From Pseudoxanthomonas wuyuanensis (GTDB lineage: Bacteria > Pseudomonadota > Gammaproteobacteria > Xanthomonadales > Xanthomonadaceae): a stretch of DNA of 64,000 bases. The stretch is taken from the NCBI RefSeq assembly GCF_900215535.1, contig NZ_OCND01000007.1, positions 186,001 through 250,000 of the forward strand. Direction: 5' to 3'. This document shows, one piece after another, positions 24,272-33,510 of this stretch. The position numbers were made by a program, and so were the translations under genes. The first letter of the stretch is position 1, and the number at the start of each line of letters is the position of its first letter. The notes under the pieces are model-generated. The model did not search any database. It was not told where the DNA came from and saw only the letters and a list, made by a program, of their open reading frames with translations.

Positions 24272-24952
24272 GTGTCCTCGTTTTCCGATCCGCAAGCTGT
24301 CGCCCGGTATGCCGAAGGCCCTGTCAGGCAGGTACCGGGTTTTCATGCCCTGCAACAGATGGCGGCCCTGCTTCTGGCCGAGTCCGTTCCCGAAGATGGC
24401 CATGTCCTGGTTCTCGGTGCCGGTGGCGGCCTGGAACTGAAGGCCTTCGCCGAGGCGCAGGCGCACTGGCGCTTGCTGGGTATCGATCCGTCAGCCGAGA
24501 TGCTGAAGCTGGCCAATGCCACGTTGGGTCCGCTTGCCTCGCGCGTGCAGTTGCTCGAGGGCTATATCGACGCCGCGCCGGAGATTCCATTCGATGGCGC
24601 GACCTGTCTGCTGACCCTGCATTTCCTCTCGGTCGAAGAACGCTTGCATACGCTGCGGGAACTGAAACGACGCTTGAAGCCGGGAGCGCCGCTCATCGTC
24701 GCCCATCACAGCTTTCCGCAAGGCGAGCGCGAGAAGGCGCGCTGGCTGGAACGGTACGCAGCGTTCGCGGTGTCGTCCGGGATTCCCTGGGCGAATGCGA
24801 AGACGGCCATCGATGCCATCGGCGCCCGGCTTCCCGCGTTGTCGCCGGAGCAGGATGTCGCGCTGATGCAGCAGGCGGGCTTCGAGACGATTGAACTGTT
24901 CTACGCAGGATTCACGTTCAAAGGCTGGGTCGCTTACGCGCCAGCGCAGTAG
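24272..24952 (+). CDS. Class I SAM-dependent methyltransferase
   Basis: This 226-residue enzyme starts at GTG 24272 after a ctggag ribosome site. Motif I is 'VLVLGAGGGLELKAFAEA' (about residue 45), with Asp in 'LLGIDPSAEMLKLA' for the ribose and 'DGATCLLTLHFLS' and 'LKPGAPLIVAHHS' as later motifs. It resembles the small class I methyltransferases sometimes annotated CmoA-like or Methyltransf_25. The substrate is unknown. It is a single gene between the MipA operon and a TonB receptor. About 300 bases follow it with no recognised feature except a weak hairpin (gcggg-atcgaat-cccgc near 24990) that looks like a tRNA T-arm but has no tRNA around it. Confidence 0.83.
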   Translation: MSSFSDPQAVARYAEGPVRQVPGFHALQQMAALLLAESVPEDGHVLVLGAGGGLELKAFAEAQAHWRLLGIDPSAEMLKLANATLGPLASRVQLLEGYIDAAPEIPFDGATCLLTLHFLSVEERLHTLRELKRRLKPGAPLIVAHHSFPQGEREKARWLERYAAFAVSSGIPWANAKTAIDAIGARLPALSPEQDVALMQQAGFETIELFYAGFTFKGWVAYAPAQ

Positions 24953-25250
24953 CCAGGCCGCAAGCGCAACGCCAGTGCGGTTGAAGCCTGATGGCGGGAT
25001 CGAATCCCGCTTGCCATTGAAGATGCGCAGCGTTGTGCCGCGCTGGCGGGAGGCGTTGAGGGATCGCATCGCTGCCGGTGCCCGCCGGCAGCGCCGAACG
25101 TAGCCAGGCCGTGTCATCGGCGGCAGTGGAGGTTCCCCGCGCCTGGAAAAACCCCCGATGTTACGCACGCCTGTAACGAACGCTTCGGACAATGCCCGAT
25201 TGTCGCCTGGCGGCGACGGACTTCTCCACTCATCGAAGGGTTCATGGCTC

Positions 25251-27785
25251 ATGTACGGTCTGCGTGGTTACCCCTACGGTCGCATTGCGATGGCAATAGC
25301 GATCGCGTTTGCTGCTCCCGTGCTGTCGAACGCGCAGGAGGCGGCGGTTGCGGGCCCTGAGGCGACGGCGACTTCCGCTTCCGGGGAACGCGACAAGGTC
25401 AGCGATCTGGACGCGGTCGTCGTTACCGGTTCGGCCCGGACCCAGCGCCGTTTCGACGCTTCCTATGCGGTCAATTCGCTGACCGCGGAGGAAGTGCAGA
25501 AGCTGGCGCCCAAGAGCTATGCCGACCTGCTGGGCAACGTGCCGGGGATCCATGTCGAATCGACCGGCGGCGAAGTGCAGAACATCACCCGCCTGCGCGG
25601 CATTCCGACCGACCGCGGCTACATCATTTTCCAGCAGGACGGCTTGCCGCTGTACCACGAAATCGACGGGCACTTCTTCAACTCCGGCGAAGGCATGCAC
25701 CGCTTCGATGTCATGAACCAGCGCGTGGAAGTCGTGCGCGGCGGTCCGGCGCCGATCTACGCCAGCGGCGGCGCGGCCATCGTCAACAACATCCTGGCCG
25801 AGGGCGGCGACCAGACCAAGGGCAAGGCCCAGCTCACGCTGGGCGATACCGGGCTCTACCGCGGCGAGGTCTATCAATCGGGCGCCCTTTCCGAGGACAC
25901 CTACTATGCCGTAGGCGGCTTCCTTCGCCACCACGACGGCTATCGGGACAACGGCTTCCCCAACGATCAGGGCGGCCAGTTGCGCGCCAACCTCAAGCAC
26001 TACATGGAAGACAGCTGGATGAAGGTCAGCGCCACCTTCGTCGACGACCACAACGTCTTCTACCTGCCGATCCCGATTGCCGATCCGCGCGATCCGTCGG
26101 TGTCGCTGGATCCGTACCTGGACTACTTCACCGGTACGATGAACTCGCCTTCGCTGCGCAACGTGAACCTGAAGTACCTGGATTCGGCCGGTGTCATGCA
26201 GAGCCTGCACCGGGATCTGGCCGATGGCCGCCATATGCGCTTCGGCAACATCGGCTTCCAGTACGAGAACAGCGCCGGCGACTGGGTCGTCTCGCTCAAG
26301 TCCGGCTACACCAAGGGCAAGTTGAGCTTCGATGCGCTCTACTCCACCACCAATCCGGTCGACGGCAACACGTTCGCCAACAGCTACCTGAGCCGGGCGC
26401 AGGGCGCTTTCGGCGCGGATGTCGCGTCGATGGGCTATGCCCTGGCCGGCAGCAACGGCGCGACGGCCTACGACCCGTATTCGGCTTCCGGCCTGGTGAT
26501 GTCGGCGCAGTACCGCGCCATCGAATCGGAGTTCTATTCGGCGCAGGCGGACCTGAGCGCGGCCCGCCGCTTCGAAACCGCGTCCGGCGCGCACGATCTC
26601 AATATCGGCGTCTATACCGCGTTCTACGGCACCACGGCGTTCACCGCCTACCAGGACATGCTGCTGGAAGTCGCGGGCAAGCCAAGGACGCTGGACCTGG
26701 TGGCCTACTCGGCCCAGGGCGCGCCGCTGGGTTACGTCACCGACAACGGTGTGCTGCGCTACACGACCACGCTCAACGCCGGCGAGGTCGATGCCAAGAT
26801 GTTTGCGGTTTACGTCAACGACACCTGGGAAATCACCGACAGGCTCAAGCTGGACGCCGGCCTCCGCCACGAGCGCTACAGCTATGACGGCTATGCCCAG
26901 CAGACCGTCAGCGCCGACCTGGGCGACGCCGACACGCTGGCCGACGATACCACCCGGCGCTTCAGCGGCGCTACCCAGACGCACAACATCGATCCGTCGG
27001 TCACCAACTGGACGGTCGGCCTGAACTACGACTTCACCGCCACCTTCGGCGCCTACGGCCGCGCTTCGCATGTGGAAATCGCGCCGCAGTCCAGCGTCGC
27101 ACGCAGCATCGATCCGACCATTGTCGAGACCAAGACCGATCAGTACGAACTGGGCCTGAAGGCGACCTTCGATCGCGCCTATCTGTACCTGACAGCGTTC
27201 TACACCAAGTTCGACCCGCTCAATGCCTCGTTCGTGGCCTACAACCCGGTCACCGGCCGCAACGACCAGTCGGTGCCTTTCATCGGTACCGCGGTGTCGA
27301 AGGGCGTCGAGATAGACGGCATGTTCAGGGCTTCGGACTGGTTCTCGCTGGCCGGCGCGGTGACGGTCAGCGACCCGCAGTACAGGAACCTGCAGAACAG
27401 CGCCGGCGCGGATCCCAGCGCGGTCAACGGCAACCAGATCGTCCGCGAGCCCAAGCTCTACGGCAATATCCGCCCGACCTTCAGGTTCCTGGCCGGCAAC
27501 GACGAGATCGAGGCCTATCTTCGCTACGATTTCGTCGGCAAGGCCTACGTGGATCTGTTCAACCGCACGGCGTTGCCTTCCTACCAGACGCTGGGCCTCG
27601 GGCTGTCCTGGAAGCGCGGCCCCTGGGGCGTGCAACTGGTCGGCGACAACCTGACCGATGAGAAAGGCCTGACCGAAGGCAATACCCGCACCGACGCGTT
27701 GGCAGGCCAGGGCTCGAGCGAGGCGATTTACGGCCGTCCGTTGTTCGGCCGCAATTTCCGCCTGGTACTGAGCCGGAGCTGGTGA
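25251..27785 (+). CDS. TonB-dependent receptor
   Basis: This 844-residue receptor starts at ATG 25251 and has a signal peptide (RIAMAIAIAFAAPVLSNAQ). A possible TonB-box region is 'DLDAVVVTGSA'. The plug domain spans about residues 55-190 ('SLTAEEVQKLAPKSYADLLG', 'VPGIHVESTGGEVQNITRLR', 'RVEVVRGGPAPIYASGG'). The 22-strand barrel follows, ending in an aromatic residue (LSRSW). The 'RGIPTDRGYIIFQQDGLPLY' segment resembles FecA-like siderophore receptors. The stop codon overlaps the start of a YdcF-like gene (tgatg), so the two proteins are translated together, an unusual partnership. No substrate is evident. Confidence 0.93.
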   Translation: MYGLRGYPYGRIAMAIAIAFAAPVLSNAQEAAVAGPEATATSASGERDKVSDLDAVVVTGSARTQRRFDASYAVNSLTAEEVQKLAPKSYADLLGNVPGIHVESTGGEVQNITRLRGIPTDRGYIIFQQDGLPLYHEIDGHFFNSGEGMHRFDVMNQRVEVVRGGPAPIYASGGAAIVNNILAEGGDQTKGKAQLTLGDTGLYRGEVYQSGALSEDTYYAVGGFLRHHDGYRDNGFPNDQGGQLRANLKHYMEDSWMKVSATFVDDHNVFYLPIPIADPRDPSVSLDPYLDYFTGTMNSPSLRNVNLKYLDSAGVMQSLHRDLADGRHMRFGNIGFQYENSAGDWVVSLKSGYTKGKLSFDALYSTTNPVDGNTFANSYLSRAQGAFGADVASMGYALAGSNGATAYDPYSASGLVMSAQYRAIESEFYSAQADLSAARRFETASGAHDLNIGVYTAFYGTTAFTAYQDMLLEVAGKPRTLDLVAYSAQGAPLGYVTDNGVLRYTTTLNAGEVDAKMFAVYVNDTWEITDRLKLDAGLRHERYSYDGYAQQTVSADLGDADTLADDTTRRFSGATQTHNIDPSVTNWTVGLNYDFTATFGAYGRASHVEIAPQSSVARSIDPTIVETKTDQYELGLKATFDRAYLYLTAFYTKFDPLNASFVAYNPVTGRNDQSVPFIGTAVSKGVEIDGMFRASDWFSLAGAVTVSDPQYRNLQNSAGADPSAVNGNQIVREPKLYGNIRPTFRFLAGNDEIEAYLRYDFVGKAYVDLFNRTALPSYQTLGLGLSWKRGPWGVQLVGDNLTDEKGLTEGNTRTDALAGQGSSEAIYGRPLFGRNFRLVLSRSW

Positions 27786-28918
27786 TGCGTTTCGCGCTGC
27801 TGCTGTGCATGGCCGTGGCCGCGTTGCAACCGGCATTCGCGGCCACCGCGGAAGACAGCGTAACCGCCGCGCTCGGCCAGCGTCTGTTTCCGGTGGTCGC
27901 TGCGATGGACCGGTCGCAGGCGAACGTAAAGGTCCGCTCGATGCTGGCCGAGCGAGATCGCCGTCTTGCCGCCTGCGCGGAGGATGCGGCTTGCAAGGTC
28001 GATGCGTCGGTCTGGAAGGAACACGAGATGGGCCTGGTAGCGCAGATGGCCGCTGCCGATGGAACCTCTGCCGAGGCCCGCGAGCGCCGCGACGCCGTCA
28101 TTCGCGAGCTGGTGGGGCTCAACGCCGTCCTCGAGGTCTATGGCAAAGGCGGCACCCCGCGCTATCCGCAGATCGACGGTCCGATAGGGAAGCAGGGCAG
28201 CCGGCGGCTCGCCGCCGACGTCGCCGTGGCCGCCTCCATCAGCGAGCTGGGCCGCGAAGAAGCGGTCGCCGCGTTCGATCCCAGTATCGGCCTGGCGCTG
28301 GCCTTGCTCGACGCGAATGAACGCCTGGACGCCATCGCCTTCGAGCCGCTCGACGGCGGTCTCAACTCGGACGCCTTCCAGCATGCCCGGGGACTGGACT
28401 GGTCGCGCTACCGCTACACCGCGATCATCGTCCTTGGCGCCGGACCGGAAGACCTGCTGACGCCGCTGAGCGCACGCGGCAAGCTGCACGTCAAGGTTGC
28501 CGCCCAGCGCTACTTCAGCGGTCTGGCGCCCTTCATCATCGTGAGCGGCGCGGCCGTGCATCCGCGCGGGACGCGCTCCGTCGAGGCCGTCGAAATGCGC
28601 CGCGCATTGATCGAACGTTACCGGGTGCCGGCGCATGCGATCGCGATCGAACCCTACGCGCGGCATACGACCACCAACCTGCGCAACGCCGCGCGGCTGC
28701 TGATGGCGATGAAGGCGCCGATGGATCGCGACGCGCTGGTCCTGAGCGACCCGCCGCACATCGACGCGGTGGAAAGCGCCGAGTTCGTTGCGCGCAACCG
28801 GCGCGAACTGGGTTACCAACCCGGCAGCGTGGGGGAACGCACTTCGTCCTTCGATATCGTTTTCCGTCCGTCCCCGGACTCGGCCCGGGTCGATCCGCTC
28901 GATCCGCTCGATCCCTGA
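27785..28918 (+). CDS. YdcF/SanA-like (DUF218) exported protein
   Basis: This 377-residue protein has a signal peptide (MRFALLLCMAVAALQPAFA). The N-terminal 190 residues are helical with one Cys pair (CAEDAAC). The C-terminal DUF218 domain (about residues 205-350) has 'AIIVLGAGPEDLLTPLS', 'FIIVSGAAVHPRGTRSVEAV', 'YRVPAHAIAIEPYARHTTTN', and 'VLSDPPHIDAVESAEF'. In DUF218 proteins the G-x-G and E...A-R-x-T-x-x-N residues line the active cleft; ElyC/SanA members act in envelope polysaccharide metabolism. The tail ends in a tandem Asp-Pro-Leu repeat (DPLDPLDP). The start overlaps the TonB-receptor stop by one base, suggesting linked roles in import of an envelope-related or iron-chelating compound. 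Confidence 0.82.
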   Translation: MRFALLLCMAVAALQPAFAATAEDSVTAALGQRLFPVVAAMDRSQANVKVRSMLAERDRRLAACAEDAACKVDASVWKEHEMGLVAQMAAADGTSAEARERRDAVIRELVGLNAVLEVYGKGGTPRYPQIDGPIGKQGSRRLAADVAVAASISELGREEAVAAFDPSIGLALALLDANERLDAIAFEPLDGGLNSDAFQHARGLDWSRYRYTAIIVLGAGPEDLLTPLSARGKLHVKVAAQRYFSGLAPFIIVSGAAVHPRGTRSVEAVEMRRALIERYRVPAHAIAIEPYARHTTTNLRNAARLLMAMKAPMDRDALVLSDPPHIDAVESAEFVARNRRELGYQPGSVGERTSSFDIVFRPSPDSARVDPLDPLDP

Positions 28919-29012
28919 GCCTTCGCGAGCCGGGCATGCGGAAGATGCCAGCCGCGGCGTTGCTATCGGCGTCGCCCTGCAGCCATCGGGCCAGGCTGCA
29001 GGCAAGCCCAGG

Positions 29013-30626
29013 CTATCGTCGACCCGCTGAGACGCAAGGAAGGGTGATGGTGAATTTGCTGCCCCGATTCCTCCCGCTGCTCTGAGCGGTTACCGTGCCC
29101 TGATGCGCTGCGACGAGTTCGTGCACCAGGGCCAGGCCTATGCCAAGGCCGCCGCTGTGCAACGTCAGGGCGCCGGCCTCCTGCACGAACAGATCGAAAA
29201 TATGCGGCAGCGCATGGGGAGGGATGCCGATGCCGTTGTCGGAAACCGTTATCCTGACCTCATCCCCGGCGGCCTCGATGCCCACTTCGATATGGCCGCC
29301 CGCAGGGGTGTACTTGGAGGCGTTGTCCAGCAGATTGCTGAAGATCTGCCGCAGGCGCACCTTGCTGCCGCGCACAAGTATGGGCTTCGAAGACAATTTC
29401 GTTTCAATGGTCTGAAAGCGGTCGGCAATGTGGGAGGCATTGGTTTCCACCGCATTGGCCAGGATGGCGTTGACATCCACCTCGCTGAGCTCCATGCGTA
29501 GCTTGCCCGTGTTGACCCGGGATACATCGAGCAGGTCTTCTATCAGGTAAACCAGGTGCCTGACTTCGTCTTCTATGACCGTCTTCAGCCGCTTGGGCTG
29601 CGCTTCGTCAGCGCCCCCTAGGCTCAACATGTCGGCAGCCAGTTGGATGGCGGTCAGCGGATTGCGCAGTTCGTGGGCAACCATCGCCAGAAACTTGATC
29701 TCGTTGTCGCGCGCCTGATCCGCGAGATCCTTGAGTTCGTGAGCGGCAAGGGCGGTCATGACCAGTTGCTCGTTGACCTGCCTCAGCTGGGCCACGCCCG
29801 GTCGCTGCGACGGCTTGAGCGCCGATGGCTTGCGTAGACGCGGCGCGGCCGGCTCGGCAGCCGGCGCATTGCAGGCGATCCGCGTCGACTCCTGAAAACC
29901 GAAACGGCTGCCTCCCAGCCGTTTGACCACATACATGGCGCTGTCTGCCATCTCGATCAGCTGCGGGCCCGTAGACGCATCCAGGGGATAGATGGCGATG
30001 CCAATGCTGGCGGTCAGGCTCAGAACATGCCCGCCAACCTGGGTGGGCACGGCCAGGGCTTCCAACATCTTCGCCGCAATGTCGGCCGCGTCGCCCAGGT
30101 GGGAAAGTTCGCTGAGCAGCACGACAAACTCGTCGCCGCCATGCCGGCTGACCGTATCGGTGCTGCGGACCACGGATTCGAGCCGGCGCGCCGCCAACTG
30201 CAGCGCGGCATCGCCGGCGGCATGGCCCAGGGAGTCGTTTATCAGCTTGAGGTGATCGATATCCACGAACAGCACGGCCATCAACGCGCCGTGGCGCTTG
30301 GCCATCCCTATCGCATTCTCCAGCCGCTCCAGCGTAAGAGCCCGGTTGGGCGTATTCGTCAGCGCATCCCGTTGACTGGAAACGATCAAGCCTGCCAGGC
30401 TCGCTTTCGCGCTTTCAGCTACCGCGCTGGCATCAAGGGCCGCAATCAGGAGCTTCTCATTGGCCTCCCGCAGCTCCTGGGTGTGGTCTGCATGGTCCTG
30501 TTGGTGAAGCGCGGCCAGATTGCGTCGCAATCTCGTTAACTCGGCGCGGATCGCATCGGCCTGCGAGGTGAGCGCCGCCAAACTGCCGGAAGCGGCGTCT
30601 TGCTCGCTTTTGGGCGGTTTTTTCAT
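29013..30626 (-). CDS. GGDEF-histidine kinase fusion of the KaiC operon
   Basis: This 537-residue soluble protein starts with a coiled-coil (TSQADAIRAELTRLRRNLAA). A GGDEF domain with intact active site HGGDEF follows (about residue 165). A c-di-GMP inhibitory site (RSTD five residues upstream) is also present, so it is probably an active diguanylate cyclase. After a basic linker come HisKA with His in 'LAMVAHELRNPLTAIQ' and an HATPase domain (NLLDNASKYTP; DNGIGI; GGLGIGLALV). The order cyclase-then-kinase in one chain without membrane segments is uncommon. It is downstream of kaiC with a 24-base gap on the same strand. By analogy with SasA in cyanobacteria it may report the state of the KaiC protein. 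Confidence 0.9.
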   Translation of the reverse strand: MKKPPKSEQDAASGSLAALTSQADAIRAELTRLRRNLAALHQQDHADHTQELREANEKLLIAALDASAVAESAKASLAGLIVSSQRDALTNTPNRALTLERLENAIGMAKRHGALMAVLFVDIDHLKLINDSLGHAAGDAALQLAARRLESVVRSTDTVSRHGGDEFVVLLSELSHLGDAADIAAKMLEALAVPTQVGGHVLSLTASIGIAIYPLDASTGPQLIEMADSAMYVVKRLGGSRFGFQESTRIACNAPAAEPAAPRLRKPSALKPSQRPGVAQLRQVNEQLVMTALAAHELKDLADQARDNEIKFLAMVAHELRNPLTAIQLAADMLSLGGADEAQPKRLKTVIEDEVRHLVYLIEDLLDVSRVNTGKLRMELSEVDVNAILANAVETNASHIADRFQTIETKLSSKPILVRGSKVRLRQIFSNLLDNASKYTPAGGHIEVGIEAAGDEVRITVSDNGIGIPPHALPHIFDLFVQEAGALTLHSGGLGIGLALVHELVAAHQGTVTAQSSGRNRGSKFTITLPCVSAGRR

Positions 30627-30650
30627 GTCGATCCGGACAGCCGCACGGCG

Positions 30651-32129
30651 TCAGCCGCCAGCTTGGCCGCCGGCCTCGGTTGCGCCGGAACGCTCCGGAC
30701 GGCCGCCGAGCAGGCCACGGTAGTCGGGCATCATCTCGCCAATCCGGATTCCCCCGTCGTCGATTACGAACTGCCGAAGCTCATTGGAGTGCGCAGCTGC
30801 GCGCACCTTGACCACCGCCATTACGCGCAGCAGGCGGCTCTCCACTTCTATGTATCGTTGCACGATGATCGCATCGGTGAGAAACGCCGCACCGTATGGA
30901 CTGAACCTCAGATCCGTGTAGCGGTCCTCCAGTTCGGAGGTCATCAGCATGCTGACGCCGGTGCTGACCACGGCGTTCACCATCTGGCAAAGGGATTGCC
31001 GGTAATTGTCGGTAAACGTAGGCGCCAGCATCAGCTCGAAGCCGGACAACGAGTCCAGAACCACGCGGGTGGCATTGAGCCGTTTGATTTCGGCCAGGAG
31101 CAGCGCGGTCACTTCCTCCACCGACAGGTCCGCTTGCTGCGCGCGAATCAGGCCGACATCTCCGCTATCGACAAGGTCCGAAACGATCCGGCTGCGCGAT
31201 AGCTTGGGACGCTGTTCGAACGAGGCAATCACCGATTTTTCGCCGCAGCGGGCGCCCTCGGCCAGGAACTGGCCGGCCAGGATGCTTTTACCGGAGCCTG
31301 ACGGCCCCGCCACAAGCAGCGAATAGCCGCGTGGCAATCCACCCCCCATCATCTCGTCCAGGCCGGGCACTCCCATGCTGAGCGGAGGGCCTGCGGGCGG
31401 CGCGGCAAGCTCGGTGCCCTGAATCGAGACCTGGGCCGGGGGAAACACCTGGATTCCGGCGCTGCCGATGCGAAACGTGTGCTGGCCGGGAATCGAGGCC
31501 TGGCCGCGCATCTTGATGACCTCGATTTTCCGAACCACCGAGTTTCGGTCCAGGCTTTGCCGCAGCCAGATCAGCCCGTCGCTGACCGTGAACACGGGGT
31601 TCGGTTCGTTCTCGCTGAAGTACTCGCCAATCAGGAAGGTCGTCGCCTGCCAGTTGGTCATCAACATCCCCAGTTCCTGCACGAACTGTTGCAGGCCCAT
31701 GGAGGCAGGCTCGTGGGTGCGGCTGGCGATGACGACAGCGCGGAAGGAATCGACGAAAACCAGGCCAGGGGAATGGGCTTCCACCGCCTGGACGATGCGG
31801 GCGAGCACCGCGCGCAGGTCGCCGGACTGCATTTCCTCCGACAGGTTTATGAAGTGAACCGAGCGGCCGATGGCAGCTTCGTCGAAAAAATGGAACTGCT
31901 GCTGGTATCGCAGCATCTTCAGCGGCGGCTCGCCGAGCACGGTAAAGAAGACCGCAGGCTTCTCGATCGTGGCCAGGGAAAACATTATCTGATGCGCCAG
32001 AGTCGTCTTTCCGCTGCCGGGCGGGCCAGCGATGATGTTGAAGGAAAATTCCGGCAGCCCGCCCCCAAGGATTTCGTTCAGGCCCGCAACACCCGTCCCC
32101 AGGCGGTTGATGTTCGCTTTTTTACTCAT
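30651..32129 (-). CDS. kaiC: KaiC-like double-domain ATPase without canonical phospho-sites
   Basis: This 492-residue protein has two RecA-like KaiC domains. CI has Walker A GPPGSGKTT and Walker B 'GLVFVDSFRAV'. CII has Walker A GPSGSGKSI and Walker B 'TRVVLDSLSGF'. Length and order match cyanobacterial KaiC. In CI the catalytic Glu pair is reduced to Gly-Glu (TVLGEPP); in CII it is Glu-Gln (ASFEQRP). The cyanobacterial phosphorylation residues Ser431-Thr432 align with Ala-Phe in 'SPYGAAFLTDAIIV', so the day-night phosphorylation cycle cannot run as known. No KaiA or KaiB gene is present nearby. The ATG at 32129 overlaps the preceding small gene by eight bases. Confidence 0.9.
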   Translation of the reverse strand: MSKKANINRLGTGVAGLNEILGGGLPEFSFNIIAGPPGSGKTTLAHQIMFSLATIEKPAVFFTVLGEPPLKMLRYQQQFHFFDEAAIGRSVHFINLSEEMQSGDLRAVLARIVQAVEAHSPGLVFVDSFRAVVIASRTHEPASMGLQQFVQELGMLMTNWQATTFLIGEYFSENEPNPVFTVSDGLIWLRQSLDRNSVVRKIEVIKMRGQASIPGQHTFRIGSAGIQVFPPAQVSIQGTELAAPPAGPPLSMGVPGLDEMMGGGLPRGYSLLVAGPSGSGKSILAGQFLAEGARCGEKSVIASFEQRPKLSRSRIVSDLVDSGDVGLIRAQQADLSVEEVTALLLAEIKRLNATRVVLDSLSGFELMLAPTFTDNYRQSLCQMVNAVVSTGVSMLMTSELEDRYTDLRFSPYGAAFLTDAIIVQRYIEVESRLLRVMAVVKVRAAAHSNELRQFVIDDGGIRIGEMMPDYRGLLGGRPERSGATEAGGQAGG

Positions 32130-32565
32130 GAGGAGTTTCCTGCACGGCATGGCCGCTGGGTGAAGGGTCGAACATCGGGTGAAGCAGACGCTCCGTGAGC
32201 GCTGCGCCGATCAGGCTCGCCAGGACGGCATGGAGGGTCGTAAACAGCGCCTCGGCGATTTCGAGCGCGTCCGCAGCCGGTTGCCGGGCTATGGCCGATT
32301 GCAACGTTGCATAGTCGTTGCCTGCGCCATCTTCGCCATGCGGCGAATCCGCCCATGAGGCGTCTTGGCCTATCAGGAACAGGCTGCGGCGGTACAGCGC
32401 CGAAACGCCGCGGTCGCCGATGACCGGCGCAAGGGCCGAATGGAACGCATGCATTTTCTCAGCGGCGACCGCCGCGATGCGGTCGGCGCCGGCCCCTTCG
32501 GCCGCTAGCCGGGATAAAGCAGACGCAATGGTGTCTGACTTGGCTTCCATCGCATATGGTCCCAT
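32122..32565 (-). CDS. Small helical protein heading the kaiC operon, unknown function
   Basis: This protein of about 147 residues starts at ATG 32565 (ATG 32550 is also possible; the frame extends further up). It is predicted largely alpha-helical, with segments 'TIASALSRLAAEGAGADRIA', 'EKMHAFHSALAPVIGDRGVS', 'ALYRRSLFLIGQD', and 'EIAEALFTTLHAVLASLIGA'. It has no signal peptide or known motif that I recognise. It overlaps the kaiC start by eight bases, so the two are translationally coupled. Its place resembles that of accessory genes (KaiA/KaiB) in clock operons, but I see no KaiB thioredoxin-like pattern. Confidence 0.75.
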   Translation of the reverse strand: MGPYAMEAKSDTIASALSRLAAEGAGADRIAAVAAEKMHAFHSALAPVIGDRGVSALYRRSLFLIGQDASWADSPHGEDGAGNDYATLQSAIARQPAADALEIAEALFTTLHAVLASLIGAALTERLLHPMFDPSPSGHAVQETPHE

Positions 32566-32655
32566 ACCCGTATTAACGCGGTCTTCACGGGGCACAGTAC
32601 TCCGAAAGCGACGCCGCTGCGCATCACTCAACCCTGCCAACGCATCCGCTGGCGT

Positions 32656-33510
32656 TTACCGGCCTTGGCCAGCGGCCGCTTCGATCTTCACCGCGGTGCC
32701 GCTGACCCGGATGCCCGCGCGCCGATCCTGCGGGACGGAAACGGCCAGCCGGCTGGGACGGCCCAGGTCATCGCCTTGACGGATGGCGAAGCTCCGCTGC
32801 GCCGGCAGTGCGTCGTGGGCGGCAAGATAGGCGCCCAATGCAGCCGCTGCGGCGCCGGTGGCGGGATCCTCGACCACGCCGCCGGGCGGGAACGGATTGC
32901 GGGCATGGAACGTCTGCGCGTCTTCGCGCCAGACCAGGTTCACCGTGGTCCACCCGCGTTGCGCCATCAGGGCGGCGAGCGCGTCGAAGTCGTAGTCCAG
33001 CTGCGCCAGACGCGACCGCGTGGCCGCGAAGATCACCGGATGCCAGGCGCCGGCGTAGGCCAAGGCGGGCGGCAGCGCCGGGTCGAGTTCGTCGCTGCGC
33101 CAATCCAGCGAGGCCAGTATCAGATCGAGGTCTTCCGCACCCAGCGGCACGACCTGCGGTTCGACGCTGACCAGCGTGGCCATCAGCGCTTCATCGACGG
33201 ACACGCGCACCAGCCCGGCCCGCGTATGCAGCAACCGCTCGCCAGGGCCGTAACGCTCGGCATGGGCCACGGTTGCGGCGATGGTGGCGTGCCCGCAGAA
33301 ACTCACCTCGGCGAGCGGACTGTAGTAGCGCGCGTCGAAGGCACCGTCGGCCCGCGGCAGCAGAAAGGCGGTTTCGGAATAGCCGATCTGGGCGGCGATG
33401 CGTTGCATGTCGGCATCGGACATCGCCCGCGCATCGAGCACCACGCCGGCGGGATTGCCGCCGTCCGGGTCGGTGGTGAAGGCGCTGTAGCGCAGGACAG
33501 GAGGGCTCAT
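32656..33510 (-). CDS. PhzF-family isomerase
   Basis: This 284-residue cytoplasmic protein has the two-lobed diaminopimelate-epimerase fold of PhzF proteins. It shows 'YSAFTTDPDGGNPAGVVLDA', the catalytic Glu in 'IGYSETAFLLP' (about residue 45), 'VSFCGHATIAATVAHAERYG', and in the second lobe 'VVEDPATGAAAAALGAYLA'. Phz members isomerise or hydrolyse small acids; the substrate here is unknown. The start overlaps the stop codon of the YczE-like gene by four bases (atga), so they are one operon, opposite to the MocR regulator. Confidence 0.9.
   Translation of the reverse strand: MSPPVLRYSAFTTDPDGGNPAGVVLDARAMSDADMQRIAAQIGYSETAFLLPRADGAFDARYYSPLAEVSFCGHATIAATVAHAERYGPGERLLHTRAGLVRVSVDEALMATLVSVEPQVVPLGAEDLDLILASLDWRSDELDPALPPALAYAGAWHPVIFAATRSRLAQLDYDFDALAALMAQRGWTTVNLVWREDAQTFHARNPFPPGGVVEDPATGAAAAALGAYLAAHDALPAQRSFAIRQGDDLGRPSRLAVSVPQDRRAGIRVSGTAVKIEAAAGQGR

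Noticed and set aside
24990-25020. tRNA T-arm-like hairpin gcggg-atcgaat-cccgc
   Set aside because: No acceptor, D or anticodon arms could be fitted in the surrounding 90 bases.
25242-27836. 864-residue open frame on the minus strand opposite the TonB receptor
   Set aside because: It mirrors the receptor gene with valine/arginine-rich shadow composition typical of high-GC antisense frames and has no recognisable domain.
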